DNA from: Limnohabitans sp. JirII-31
Lineage (GTDB): Bacteria; Pseudomonadota; Gammaproteobacteria; Burkholderiales; Burkholderiaceae_C
Assembly: GCF_002778315.1 (NCBI RefSeq)
Contig: NZ_NESA01000008.1
Span: forward strand, 115,858-179,857
Reading direction: 5' to 3'
Length of the DNA: 64,000 nucleotides
Part shown: positions 42,834 to 51,668 of the stretch, piece by piece
Layout of the letters: each line of letters starts with the position of its first letter
Numbering within the stretch: position 1 is the first letter of the stretch
Made by a program: the position numbers and the translations under genes
The notes under the pieces: generated by a model
Told to the model about the DNA's origin: nothing
Seen by the model: the letters and a program-made list of their open reading frames with translations, nothing else
Database searches by the model: none

Positions 42834-44111
42834 TCAATAGAACCAGCGAGCCGGCACCATCACGATGGAAGGGAACAACACCATCAAGAACATAACGATG
42901 AACTGAACCGCCATGAAAGGCAACACACCACGCGTCACCTCGTCCATGCGCATGCGGCCTACCCCAGCTACGACGTTCAAGACCGTGCCAACAGGTGGTG
43001 TGACCAAGCCAATGGAGTTGTTGATGATGAACAAAACACCAAAGTAAACCGGGTCAATGCCGGCGGCTTTGACAATCGGCATCAACACAGGGGTCAAGAT
43101 CAAGATGGTGGGCGTCATGTCCATGGCCGTTCCCACCACCATGCACAGAACCATGATGGCGGCCATCAACAGGGTCGGGCTACTCAGCAATGGCTCCAGC
43201 AACGACACCACTTGTGATGGCAAGTTGGCCACTGTGATCAACCACGCCGACACCATGGCAGCAGCCACCAAGAACATGATCACTGCGGTTGTTTTAGCCG
43301 CTGTTTGAAACACGTGGAATAACTGACCCCAGGTCAACTCTCGGTAAATCACACCCGCCACAAACAACGCGTACACAGCAGCCACCACCGCAGCTTCTGT
43401 GGGCGTGAATACCCCCATGCGCAAGCCCACCAAAATGATCAGCGGCAACATCAACGCCCAGCCTGCACTGCGCATTGCAGCAAAGATTTCGGCGGCTGAT
43501 TTGCGCGGTGGAGGTGTCAATACTTCGCGACGGGTCAACCACCACCAAGTCGCCCACAAGCCTGCAGCCAACACGATGCCGGGGAAAATCCCTGCCAAAA
43601 ACAATTTGCTGATGGACACGTTGGCAGCAACGCCAAAAATCACAAAACCAATGGAAGGCGGAATGATCGGACCGATCACGCCACAAGCAGCGATCAAACC
43701 GCCGCTGCGGGCTTTGTCGTGGCCCGCCTTGACCATCATGGGCAACAACAAGGCCGTGAGTGCCGCAGCATCAGCCACCGCAGAGCCTGACAGTGCAGAC
43801 AGCAAACAGGCAGCAACAATCGTCACATAGCCCAAGCCGCCACGGATGTGCCCCACTAAGGCCATCGCAAAGTCAACGATGCGTCGTGACAAGCCCCCTG
43901 TATTCATCACCTCACCAGCCAGCATGAAAAATGGCACCGCCAGCAAAGGAAAGCTGTTGGAGCCCTCGATCACGTTTTGCGCCAATATTTGTGCGTCAAA
44001 CATGTCCATGTGAAACATGAGTGCAGCACCACACAAGAGCAACGAAAAAGCAATTGGCACACCCAAAGCCATCGCAGCCAACAAGGAGCCCAAAAATACG
44101 GCAATCGTCAT
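42834..44111 (-). CDS. TRAP transporter large permease (DctM), system 2
   Basis: This 425-residue integral membrane protein has about twelve hydrophobic segments. The DctM signature blocks are visible in LLSALSGSAVADAAALTALL and IGPIIPPSIGFVIFGVAANV. It is the ion-coupled transport subunit, preceded by dctQ with a 17-bp gap. System 1 and system 2 permeases differ enough that they are not a recent duplication. Confidence 0.94.
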   Translation of the reverse strand: MTIAVFLGSLLAAMALGVPIAFSLLLCGAALMFHMDMFDAQILAQNVIEGSNSFPLLAVPFFMLAGEVMNTGGLSRRIVDFAMALVGHIRGGLGYVTIVAACLLSALSGSAVADAAALTALLLPMMVKAGHDKARSGGLIAACGVIGPIIPPSIGFVIFGVAANVSISKLFLAGIFPGIVLAAGLWATWWWLTRREVLTPPPRKSAAEIFAAMRSAGWALMLPLIILVGLRMGVFTPTEAAVVAAVYALFVAGVIYRELTWGQLFHVFQTAAKTTAVIMFLVAAAMVSAWLITVANLPSQVVSLLEPLLSSPTLLMAAIMVLCMVVGTAMDMTPTILILTPVLMPIVKAAGIDPVYFGVLFIINNSIGLVTPPVGTVLNVVAGVGRMRMDEVTRGVLPFMAVQFIVMFLMVLFPSIVMVPARWFY

Positions 44112-44128
44112 GATGATTTCCTTGCTGT

Positions 44129-44668
44129 TTATTTCAAAGGTGCTGGTGCGTCGACAGGCTCTTCTTCAGATTCCCGCACACCAATCAATTCGCTGTTTTC
44201 CAACTTGCCCAGCATCAAGCGCAACAGTCGGTCTACCAAGATCAAAGCGCCGGACACGGCGAGCACCATGCCACAGGCATAGAAGTACCCCATCGAGACT
44301 TCCATCACTGGACTGGTCGAGTCCCAGTTGATGATGGCTTGGTTTAATGATCCGACAAATAGCAGCCAGCAGATGAACAGCATCAAGACATGGCCAATCA
44401 CCAAGAAGACTTTTTGTCCTGTCACCGACAACTTTGAAACCAAGGTGTCTGAACCTAAATGTGCACCGTCCTTCATGGCGACGATGGCACCCAAGAACGT
44501 CATCCATACAAATAACCACCGCGACAACTCTTCCGACAACGTGAGACCTGAGTTGAAGGCGTAACGCAAGATCACGTTGCCAAACACCAGAACAACCATC
44601 ACGGCCAAAGCAATCGCAATCACGACTTCAAGCAGTCGGCAATAAATAGAAATAAATTTTGTCAGCAT
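44129..44668 (-). CDS. TRAP transporter small permease (DctQ), system 2
   Basis: This 179-residue small membrane subunit has four hydrophobic segments and the DctQ core LTLSEELSRWLFVWMTFLGA followed by MKDGAHLGSDTLV. It is the first gene of the TRAP 2 operon. The ATG lies 25 bp downstream of a 23-bp palindrome (44693-44715) that shares a 9-bp core with the tetR upstream region. Confidence 0.9.
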   Translation of the reverse strand: MLTKFISIYCRLLEVVIAIALAVMVVLVFGNVILRYAFNSGLTLSEELSRWLFVWMTFLGAIVAMKDGAHLGSDTLVSKLSVTGQKVFLVIGHVLMLFICWLLFVGSLNQAIINWDSTSPVMEVSMGYFYACGMVLAVSGALILVDRLLRLMLGKLENSELIGVRESEEEPVDAPAPLK

Positions 44669-44692
44669 GTGACATGCCTCCGAAAAAAAGCG

Positions 44693-44715
44693 ATCCAGTA
44701 ATGTACGAACTGGAT
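44693..44715. promoter_or_regulatory. Candidate TetR operator upstream of TRAP operon 2
   Basis: Perfect arms ATCCAGT (44693-44699) and ACTGGAT (44709-44715) flank AATGTACGA. The same nine bases occur as TCGTACATT at 45423-45431, upstream of the tetR gene. Binding of the TetR protein to both is inferred. Confidence 0.55.
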
Positions 44716-44755
44716 AGTTTTATGGTTATTGGTGAAAACCCTTAAACCCAGGGAG

Positions 44756-45406
44756 TTACTGGCGCACAAAGCGCGAAACCATATCGACGATGTTTTTTCG
44801 CCTCAGGGCAATGGCGGCAGCAGAAGCTTTCCCGCGCTTGAAGATCAACCCAAAAGTATGCTTATTAGAGACATTGAAAAAGGTCAACGCCGAAATGGAT
44901 GCATGGATATCCACCGGATCTAGACCGGGCCGAAAGACCCCTGCCGCCACACCACGGTCATACAGACGCCGGATAGCCTCAATGGCGGGCACATTCAGTT
45001 GCTGGATGATTTTGCTTTGCCCCAGATATTGGCCGCGCTGGATATTCTCATTCATCACCAAGCGCACGTAATACTCGTTGCTGGAATGATGATCAAACGT
45101 GAATCCAACCAATCGCTCCAGCGCCTCTTGTGGAGACAAGTCATCCAGATGCAAAGAGCTCTCGATCTGGCGCATACGACGGTATGCCTCTTCCAAGACC
45201 GCCACGTACAGACCTTCTTTGCTTCCGAAGTAGTAATAAATCATGCGCTTGCTGGTGCGTGTGGCCGCAGCAATCTCATCAATACGCGCCCCACTCAAGC
45301 CTTTGTCAGCAAACTCTGAGGTTGCGACTTCTAAAATTTCAGCCATGGTTCTGGCTGGGTCATTCGTGCGTGTAGGCTTTGGGCGCTTTTGTACGATCTC
45401 GTTCAT
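44756..45406 (-). CDS. TetR-family transcriptional regulator
   Basis: This 216-residue TetR-type repressor has an N-terminal helix-turn-helix, FADKGLSGARIDEIAAATRT then SKRMIYYYFGSKEGLYVAVL. The C-terminal ligand domain resembles the TetR_C group containing regulators of aromatic and dicarboxylate catabolism. I chose ATG 45404-45406 (MNEIVQKRPKP); an upstream Met would add 18 residues over the putative operator. It precedes the TRAP 2 operon on the same strand by 87 bp and is divergent from an uncharacterised membrane protein gene. Confidence 0.9.
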   Translation of the reverse strand: MNEIVQKRPKPTRTNDPARTMAEILEVATSEFADKGLSGARIDEIAAATRTSKRMIYYYFGSKEGLYVAVLEEAYRRMRQIESSLHLDDLSPQEALERLVGFTFDHHSSNEYYVRLVMNENIQRGQYLGQSKIIQQLNVPAIEAIRRLYDRGVAAGVFRPGLDPVDIHASISALTFFNVSNKHTFGLIFKRGKASAAAIALRRKNIVDMVSRFVRQ

Positions 45407-45422
45407 TCGGCCAGTATAAATC

Positions 45423-45431
45423 TCGTACATT
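45423..45431. promoter_or_regulatory. Candidate TetR autoregulatory site
   Basis: TCGTACATT, the reverse complement of the AATGTACGA core at 44700-44708, lies 17 bp upstream of the tetR start. A third partial copy, TTGTACGA (45389-45396), falls within the first codons of tetR. Confidence 0.45.
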
Positions 45432-45496
45432 GGACGTTGGAGGGGCCTGAAGCGCCGCAAAGGGCCCGTAATTTTTTGGTTTCAACTAACGACGAC

Positions 45497-46102
45497 ATGA
45501 GTCACAACACATCGACAGAATTCCCCTACACGCTGTTTGTCTTGGCTATTTTGGGCGGCGCTGTTTTTTGCGGTGTCCACTTGCTCAACGGATGGTTACT
45601 GTCAAATTTTGAGGTGACGAGCCATATCAGTTTCATCTACATGCCTAGTTTTTTGCGTTTGGCAAATGTGCTGGTCTTGGGCATGTTTTGGGGAACCGCA
45701 GCAACTGCCATAGGTGGGGTGATGCTCATGTGGTGGTCAACGGACAGCTGGCTGCTGGATTTGTGCCACACCGTCATCTCAGCTGGCGTTGCTGGCTTGT
45801 CGATTTTTGCGATGCAAATTTTGTTGCAACGCCGTTTGTCCATCAGCAAACTGTCTGACTTACTCAAACTTGCCTTGTTTTACGCTTTGTTGAATGCCTT
45901 GGCTCACCATTTGGTGTGGAGCTTTCTTGACCCGTCAAAGTTGGTAGATCCAAACCAAGTGCTCTACATGGTGATTGGCGATATCAATGGGGCCGTGTTA
46001 GGTGCCTTGGCATTGCGCTGGATGGCGCAACACACGCCGTTGATAAATTTCGCACGACGCAAAGCGATGACGGATGACGAGCTCATCGACAGCGCAAACT
46101 AA
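45497..46102 (+). CDS. Uncharacterised integral membrane protein
   Basis: I do not recognise this protein. From ATG 45497 (MSHNTSTEFPYTLFVLAILG) it has 201 residues with about five hydrophobic segments and a short charged C-terminal tail (RRKAMTDDELIDSAN). The segment HISFIYMPSFLRLANVLVLG followed by a WG turn faintly recalls MASE1-like sensor membrane domains, but no output domain is attached. The frame is open upstream to 45389 but that part overlaps the tetR start. The ribosome site is weak. It is divergent from tetR and convergent with the response regulator gene. Confidence 0.7.
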   Translation: MSHNTSTEFPYTLFVLAILGGAVFCGVHLLNGWLLSNFEVTSHISFIYMPSFLRLANVLVLGMFWGTAATAIGGVMLMWWSTDSWLLDLCHTVISAGVAGLSIFAMQILLQRRLSISKLSDLLKLALFYALLNALAHHLVWSFLDPSKLVDPNQVLYMVIGDINGAVLGALALRWMAQHTPLINFARRKAMTDDELIDSAN

Positions 46103-46120
46103 GCGCTGCATAACGACCTT

Positions 46121-46783
46121 TCAAGCGAGACGCTTGGCCTTGGACAGGTCAACGCCCAACTGCTTGAGCTTGCGATACAAGTGAGTGCGCTCAAGGCCTG
46201 TTTTTTCAGCCACACGCGTCATAGAGCCGTTTTCTTGGCCCAGATGGAATTCAAAGTAAGCACGCTCAAATGCATCACGCGCATCGCGCAGTGGCAGATC
46301 CAACTCAAAACTCTGGTGGGTGGGTGGCAGCACGACGGCTTGCGTCACCGCTACCGAAACTGCCGCAGCATCATGCCCCACAGTGATCGCGCTCTGTTTA
46401 GATGCCACGCCAGCGACAGGCTTGCGTGCCAAGCCATGCTCAACCGCTTTGAGCAACTTTTGCAGGGTGATGGGTTTCTCTAAAAATGCCTGAGCCCCAA
46501 TACGCGTGGCTTCGACCGCGGTGTCGATGGTGGCATGACCACTCATCATGATCACGGGCATGTTCAACAAACCTGCACTGGCCCACTCTTTGAGTAATGT
46601 GACGCCATCCATATCGGGCATCCAAATATCAAGCAGCACCAAGTCAGGCCGTGCGGCCTGACGGGCGGCTCGCGCTGCAGCCGCGTTTTCGGCCACCTCA
46701 ACAACATGCCCTTCGTCGTTGAGAATTTCAGACAAGAGGTCACGAATGCCCAACTCGTCATCAACCACCAAAATATTTGCCAT
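46121..46783 (-). CDS. NtrX-like response regulator lacking the AAA+ domain
   Basis: This 220-residue protein has a receiver domain (acidic residues VDDE, phospho-acceptor Asp in LVLLDIWMPDMDG near residue 52, Lys in FLEKPI). It is joined by a 50-residue Ala/Val-rich linker to a Fis-type helix-turn-helix (VAEKTGLERTHLYRKLKQLG). True NtrX proteins carry a sigma54-interacting AAA+ ATPase between these parts, and it is absent here with no sign of a frameshift. It follows its likely kinase by 21 bp. It probably binds DNA without activating sigma54. Confidence 0.92.
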   Translation of the reverse strand: MANILVVDDELGIRDLLSEILNDEGHVVEVAENAAAARAARQAARPDLVLLDIWMPDMDGVTLLKEWASAGLLNMPVIMMSGHATIDTAVEATRIGAQAFLEKPITLQKLLKAVEHGLARKPVAGVASKQSAITVGHDAAAVSVAVTQAVVLPPTHQSFELDLPLRDARDAFERAYFEFHLGQENGSMTRVAEKTGLERTHLYRKLKQLGVDLSKAKRLA

Positions 46784-46804
46784 GAATGAACGTGTTTCGC
46801 TGAA

Positions 46805-49081
46805 TTAGAGCAAGGAGTGTTGCTGCTCGACAACTGGGAATGATAACGACACTTGAGCCCCCACCACGACACCAGATAGTTCGCGATTTTTCAAGTCAAT
46901 ACGGGCCCCATGCTCATCAGCAATTTTCTTCACAACGGCCAAGCCCAATCCAGTGCCACGGGCTTTCGTTGACACATAAGGCTCAAAGGCGCGTTTGAGG
47001 ATTTTCGCGGGAAATCCAGGGCCGTTGTCACGCACGACAAGGCGGACACGCCCAGATGAGGACACCCACTGGGTGGCAATAGAGACTTCTGGCTGAGAAG
47101 AACCCTCGGTGGCATCCTGTGCGTTTTGTAACAGGTTGTGCACCACTTGACGCAACTGCTGTGCATCCCCTTGAATTGCTGGACACGCCACATCCAACTC
47201 CACGCGAACTGGAACCAACGCGTTCTCGTTGCCGTACAGCTGCAACACATCTTGAACCAACGCATTGAGATCCAACGAATGTAATTCCGCCAAGGGTAAA
47301 CGGGCGTAATCACGAAACTCATTGACCAGTCGTTTCATCGCATCCACTTGGTCAACGATGGTTTTAACTGACTTGTTCAGCACCAGTCTTTCTGGATCTG
47401 CCAGCTTGCCATCTAATTTCATGGCCAATCGCTCAGCCGAGAGTTGGATGGGGGTGAGTGGGTTTTTGATCTCATGCGCCAACCGACGCGCGACCTCACC
47501 CCAAGCTTGAGCACGCTGGGCCGACACAATTTCAGAGATATCGTCAAACACCAATAAACGTGCATTGTTGGGCAGCACCGCGCCACGTGCAAGCAAGGTG
47601 ATGTGCTGTCGGGTGTCGTCCACCATTTCAACCGCAGGACTCATCAAGGTCGCATGCAACTCGAACGACTGTTGCCAATGATCAAGACCGTGCTGGCTGC
47701 GTTCCCCGAGAAAGCCCTCAAACTCTTGCTGCACGTGTCGTGCAAACTCGGACATGCCTTCAATATCTCCCAGCACTCGCCCTTCCCAGGCCGCTAGGGG
47801 GACACGCAAAATGCGCGTGGCACCGGGATTCGATGACTGAATCACCCCCCGCTCATCCAGCACGATCACACCCGCCGTCAGGTTATCCAAAATGGTTTGC
47901 AAATTGGCGCGCGCATGGCTGACCTGCCCCATGCTGCGGTCCACCGCAGCACGTGCTTCAGACAATTGCTGGGTCATCTGCGCAAACGAACGCGTCAAGC
48001 CGCCCAATTCATCGCGCCCTTGCAACGCAGGCTTGGGGCTCAAGTCACCGGCAGCCACATCACGCACACCCTGCGCCAACATCAAGAGCGGGCGCGCCAG
48101 TTGATTGCCAAGTAAAACCGCCAATAAAACCGCACCAAACACGGCCAAAAACAAACTCAGGGTCAAGGTTCCGATGTACATGCTGCGCAGCCCATCACGA
48201 CCTAAGGCGCGCTCTTGGTATTCCCGGTAGGCTTCTTCAACAGCCAGTGCGTTGCTGACCAAGGTAGGCGCAATGCTCTTGGTGACTTGCAACACACGCG
48301 GCTCGGCCAACAAGCCCAAACCAGACGCGGGCACCAGGACCAAGGCCCGTATCTTGGCTTGTGCATTACCTTTGAGCTGGGCATCGTCCAAACCATCAAT
48401 CGAGGTGACCCAGCCCTGTGTTTTGGTTTGCCGCAGCTCGGCGACAGAAGGTCGGTCTGGATTGATTTTGAAACGTGAGGTCCCCGCACTGGCGACGGCC
48501 TGCCCACTGGTGTTCCACAAAATCACATCGTCCGCCGCTAATTGATCGCGCAAGCGCTCCAAGGTCAGTCCGACAGAAGCGTCCGGCAAATCCACAATTT
48601 GGCTGGTCGCTGAGCGTGTTTTCTGCCCCAAGTCACTGGCCAAGCTATCTAATGTGGCACGTCCCAGACTCAGGCCAGCATCCAAGGCGCCCTCGACTTT
48701 GACATCAAACCAACTCTCGATCGAACGCGACACAAACTGGTACGACACGCTGTAAATCAACAAGCCTGGCAACAGCCCCACCAACGCGAAAGTGGCTGCA
48801 ATCTTGAGCAACAAACGGCTGCCAAATTTGCCTTGTTTCAAACGCAGCATCAAACGCAGCGAAAGCCACACAATGACCAGCATCAACAGCGTGGCCACCA
48901 CCACATTCAAAGCAAACAGTTGTCGGTAGTTGCGCTCGTAGAGCTCGCGGTTGTCAGTGGCTTGCGTCAATAGAAACAACAGCACGAGCCCCAGCCCCAG
49001 CACCACGGCAGCGCTGACCACCATCAACCAACGCATCTGAAAACCAGTCAACTTCACGCTTTCTGGCGCGTGGATTTTCAT
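46805..49081 (-). CDS. NtrY-like sensor histidine kinase
   Basis: This 758-residue membrane kinase has two N-terminal transmembrane helices (about residues 17-37 and 45-65), a third before a periplasmic segment of about 200 residues, and another near residue 310. HAMP follows (LARPLLMLAQGVRDVAAGDL), then PAS (ILDNLTAGVIVLDERGVIQS). The HisKA box is HEIKNPLTPIQLSAERL, and the HATPase N-box HNLLQNAQDAT and G-boxes DNGPGFP and GTGLGLAVV complete it. NtrY homologues are linked to nitrogen or redox sensing; the signal here is unknown. It overlaps the DUF4390 gene by 4 bp and precedes its response regulator. Confidence 0.93.
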   Translation of the reverse strand: MKIHAPESVKLTGFQMRWLMVVSAAVVLGLGLVLLFLLTQATDNRELYERNYRQLFALNVVVATLLMLVIVWLSLRLMLRLKQGKFGSRLLLKIAATFALVGLLPGLLIYSVSYQFVSRSIESWFDVKVEGALDAGLSLGRATLDSLASDLGQKTRSATSQIVDLPDASVGLTLERLRDQLAADDVILWNTSGQAVASAGTSRFKINPDRPSVAELRQTKTQGWVTSIDGLDDAQLKGNAQAKIRALVLVPASGLGLLAEPRVLQVTKSIAPTLVSNALAVEEAYREYQERALGRDGLRSMYIGTLTLSLFLAVFGAVLLAVLLGNQLARPLLMLAQGVRDVAAGDLSPKPALQGRDELGGLTRSFAQMTQQLSEARAAVDRSMGQVSHARANLQTILDNLTAGVIVLDERGVIQSSNPGATRILRVPLAAWEGRVLGDIEGMSEFARHVQQEFEGFLGERSQHGLDHWQQSFELHATLMSPAVEMVDDTRQHITLLARGAVLPNNARLLVFDDISEIVSAQRAQAWGEVARRLAHEIKNPLTPIQLSAERLAMKLDGKLADPERLVLNKSVKTIVDQVDAMKRLVNEFRDYARLPLAELHSLDLNALVQDVLQLYGNENALVPVRVELDVACPAIQGDAQQLRQVVHNLLQNAQDATEGSSQPEVSIATQWVSSSGRVRLVVRDNGPGFPAKILKRAFEPYVSTKARGTGLGLAVVKKIADEHGARIDLKNRELSGVVVGAQVSLSFPVVEQQHSLL

Positions 49082-49662
49082 GGGCCCGGCTCCAAAACAA
49101 GTCGCTGGGATTTACTCAACCGGATGTTCCAGTCACTCTGACCTGCAGCCCCCATTTGCAAAGGACGAGGCAGTTGGTTCAAGTCGAGTCGGAAACTGAA
49201 TTCAATGCTCTGGCGCACATCCGTCTCCACATCACCCGCATTGGCAATGCGCCACTGGACAATGCGTCGCACAGACACCAACGCCTCATCCAGCGTGTCG
49301 TAACTTTGCCCTAGGCTTACCCCCAATCCACTGACACCGAAGGGCTGGGGTGAAACGCTGACACGCCAGCGTCGCGTCAATGGCATGTAACTCAAGCGCA
49401 CATGCCGCTCCGCATGGGCCACACGTTGTTCATAAAAATACCAACGCTCGCGCGAAATATCGATTTCCGTGACGAAGTACAAGGACACGCCCTTGTACAT
49501 GGCCTCTTCCAACACGGCTGGCATATCAAACTGCAAGTTGGCCGAAACATACACGCCTTGCTCTAGGCGCTGAATCTTCAAACCTTGTAAATCGACTGGC
49601 GTGATGGCCCATGCCGCAGTCATGCCCCAAAGACACAGCATCGACACACCCAGACGACGCAT
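49078..49662 (-). CDS. DUF4390 domain protein
   Basis: This exported protein of unknown function (194 residues) has a signal peptide MRRLGVSMLCLWGMTAAWA and then a domain fitting DUF4390. I used ATG 49660-49662; the frame is open upstream into rsmB but the extension (rich in Trp, Lys, His) is not a signal sequence. DUF4390 genes commonly sit next to NtrY-like kinases in betaproteobacteria, as here, so a role in sensing or export for the kinase is possible but unproven. Confidence 0.85.
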   Translation of the reverse strand: MRRLGVSMLCLWGMTAAWAITPVDLQGLKIQRLEQGVYVSANLQFDMPAVLEEAMYKGVSLYFVTEIDISRERWYFYEQRVAHAERHVRLSYMPLTRRWRVSVSPQPFGVSGLGVSLGQSYDTLDEALVSVRRIVQWRIANAGDVETDVRQSIEFSFRLDLNQLPRPLQMGAAGQSDWNIRLSKSQRLVLEPGP

Positions 49663-49690
49663 GGCGAAGACGCAGTGACGCCAAAACGAC

Positions 49691-51034
49691 TCAAGGCGCC
49701 AATTTTTTTTCCAACAGTGCGTAATAAAAGCCATCGTGGTCACCGAATAGATTGTCGGCGAGGGCTGTGCTCATCGCGATGGTTTGGGGTCTTAAATGCC
49801 CCAGAGAAGGCAGCAATTGGGCATCAGTGTTGTGTCCAACAAACGTTTTGACCTGCTCATCCCCCTCGGCCTTGAAAACCGAGCAGGTGCAGTACAACAA
49901 ACGACCACCTGGGCGCACCAAGGGCCACAGGGTGTTGAGCAGGTTTTTTTGGATCGCGGCCAGTTGAGCCACGTCTGTTTCGCGCCGCAACCAGCGAACG
50001 TCCGGATGCCGACGCACGATGCCCGAAGCTGTACAAGGCGCGTCCAACAACACGGCATCAAATAACTGACCGTCCCACCATGTCTGGGGACGGGCGGCAT
50101 CCGCAGCCAACACCTGCGCATTCAGGCCCATGCGCTGTAGGTTTTGACCGATGCGCTCGCAACGCAATGGGTCAATGTCTAACGCAATGACGTGGTCTTC
50201 TGGGTCCAGCAGCTCCAGCAGATGTGCCGTCTTGCCTCCTGGCGCGGCACAAGCATCCAACACGCGCAAGTTTTTACCCTGAGGGCGGCTGAGTCCGGAC
50301 AGCAATAACGGTGCCGCGCACTGCGCCGCAGAATCTTGCACCGAGCAGAGTCCTTCATCAAAGCCAGGAGTCTCTCGCACGGCACGGGCTTGCCCCAGTA
50401 CCAAGCCTTGTTCGCCCACCGGATCCGAAGCAATACCTGCCTCATGCCAGCGCAGCTGCAGCGCCTCTCGTGAGATGCGCTGGGTGTTCACACGCCACGT
50501 CATCGGTGCCGCTTGGTTGTTGGCTTGCAAAATGCTTTGCCAATGCAAGGGATGGTCTTTTTGCAAGCGCTGAATCCACCAGGCCGGGTGATTCCATTGG
50601 GCTTGGGTGTCTTGATCTGTCGCCTGCACCAAGGCATCACGCTCACGCAAAAAGCGTCGCAGACACGCATTGAGGAAGTTGGCTTGCCCTTGCAAAGCCC
50701 GGGTCTTCTTCGCAGCCTCAACGGCTTGATTGACCAAAGTATGTGGTTCATAGGGCGCATGGTCAGCGTCCCAGGCCAACGCCAACGCGCTACACAACAA
50801 AGCATCTGGCAACAGGGCTGGGGCACGGGGTGCCAGCTGCGCACGCAAAGCCTGAGCACGCCCAAGCTGCCGCAACACTTGAAACAGCAAAGCCTGTACG
50901 CCCGGCCGCAGCGCTGACGGCACAGCGTCTAAAGCGGCTGTGCCAGAAACTCCACGTCGCACTTGGGCCAATGCTTGCGCCACGGCTTGCAACTGCTGCC
51001 AAAGCGCCACAGGCGCACCAGAGCTTGCATTCAT
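49691..51034 (-). CDS. rsmB: 16S rRNA (cytosine-967-C5) methyltransferase
   Basis: This 447-residue RsmB methylates C967 of 16S rRNA using S-adenosylmethionine. It has an N-terminal NusB-like helical domain (about 1-160), the SAM loop VLDACAAPGGKTAHLLEL, motif IV DAPCTASGIVRRHPD with the Cys that releases product, and motif VI YCTCSVF with the catalytic Cys. The start ATG 51032-51034 overlaps the stop of the LemA-family gene (ATGA). The longer frame upstream overlaps that gene and is not used. Confidence 0.94.
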   Translation of the reverse strand: MNASSGAPVALWQQLQAVAQALAQVRRGVSGTAALDAVPSALRPGVQALLFQVLRQLGRAQALRAQLAPRAPALLPDALLCSALALAWDADHAPYEPHTLVNQAVEAAKKTRALQGQANFLNACLRRFLRERDALVQATDQDTQAQWNHPAWWIQRLQKDHPLHWQSILQANNQAAPMTWRVNTQRISREALQLRWHEAGIASDPVGEQGLVLGQARAVRETPGFDEGLCSVQDSAAQCAAPLLLSGLSRPQGKNLRVLDACAAPGGKTAHLLELLDPEDHVIALDIDPLRCERIGQNLQRMGLNAQVLAADAARPQTWWDGQLFDAVLLDAPCTASGIVRRHPDVRWLRRETDVAQLAAIQKNLLNTLWPLVRPGGRLLYCTCSVFKAEGDEQVKTFVGHNTDAQLLPSLGHLRPQTIAMSTALADNLFGDHDGFYYALLEKKLAP

Positions 51035-51588
51035 TCGAGTCGGCGTCCTGGTTTGTATTTGAAAACTCGCGCCAATAGGTTGGCAGGGAACATGGCAATG
51101 GCCTCGTTGTAGTTCTGTACCGCCTGGTTGAAGCGCTGCACATCGGGCTGAATGGAAATGCTCAACTCCGCCCAACGCTGTGTCAATTCATCAGGCACGC
51201 TGACGTAATACACGTCTGGATGCGTTAACGCCCCCCAGGCATCTTGTAAATCACGGCTGGTAGCCACCAACGCAATGGCAGACGAAGGCTCCAGCGGATG
51301 CTCTTGCATGCGCGCCAATGCCATGGCGGACAAATTGGCGGCCACTTGTAAGCGTGTCCAATGACTCGCGCCCAACTCAGGCGCCACGGCTGTGTGCCAC
51401 CCAGAAGGCGAGGTCACCGCTGCGGTGGTGGCGTCTTGCACCAGCCCCTGGTAGCGCAGCATCAGCTCTTCAAGCACCGCAAACTGTTTGTTCACCAACG
51501 TACGCAGCTTGACCAGGCGCTGGTAGGCACCGACGGCCCAAAACACGCACACCGCGACCAAGATCCAAAACCACCAAGCATCCAACAT
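51031..51588 (-). CDS. LemA-family protein
   Basis: This 185-residue protein has one N-terminal transmembrane helix (WWFWILVAVCVFWAVGAYQR) and a long helical body. The end, VQNYNEAIAMFPANLLARVF, is the conserved LemA C-terminal motif. LemA function is unknown. Start ATG 51586-51588 (MLDAWWFW) was chosen because the upstream extension lacks membrane or family features. It is co-translated with rsmB. Confidence 0.88.
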   Translation of the reverse strand: MLDAWWFWILVAVCVFWAVGAYQRLVKLRTLVNKQFAVLEELMLRYQGLVQDATTAAVTSPSGWHTAVAPELGASHWTRLQVAANLSAMALARMQEHPLEPSSAIALVATSRDLQDAWGALTHPDVYYVSVPDELTQRWAELSISIQPDVQRFNQAVQNYNEAIAMFPANLLARVFKYKPGRRLE

Positions 51589-51630
51589 GCCGCTCCCTTT
51601 CGTCTTGCATTGCCACGCGCACCCCATCAA

Positions 51631-51658
51631 CAACAAAGGCCCTTGCGGGCCTTTGTTG
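51631..51658 (-). terminator. Intrinsic terminator of the rpo operon
   Basis: CAACAAAGGCCC (51631-51642) pairs with GGGCCTTTGTTG (51647-51658), a 12-bp stem with a TTGC loop 10 bp past the rpoC stop. The 3' side has only a short T-rich run (TTTGTTGTTG), so termination may be partial. Confidence 0.75.
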
Positions 51659-51668
51659 TGGGGTCACT

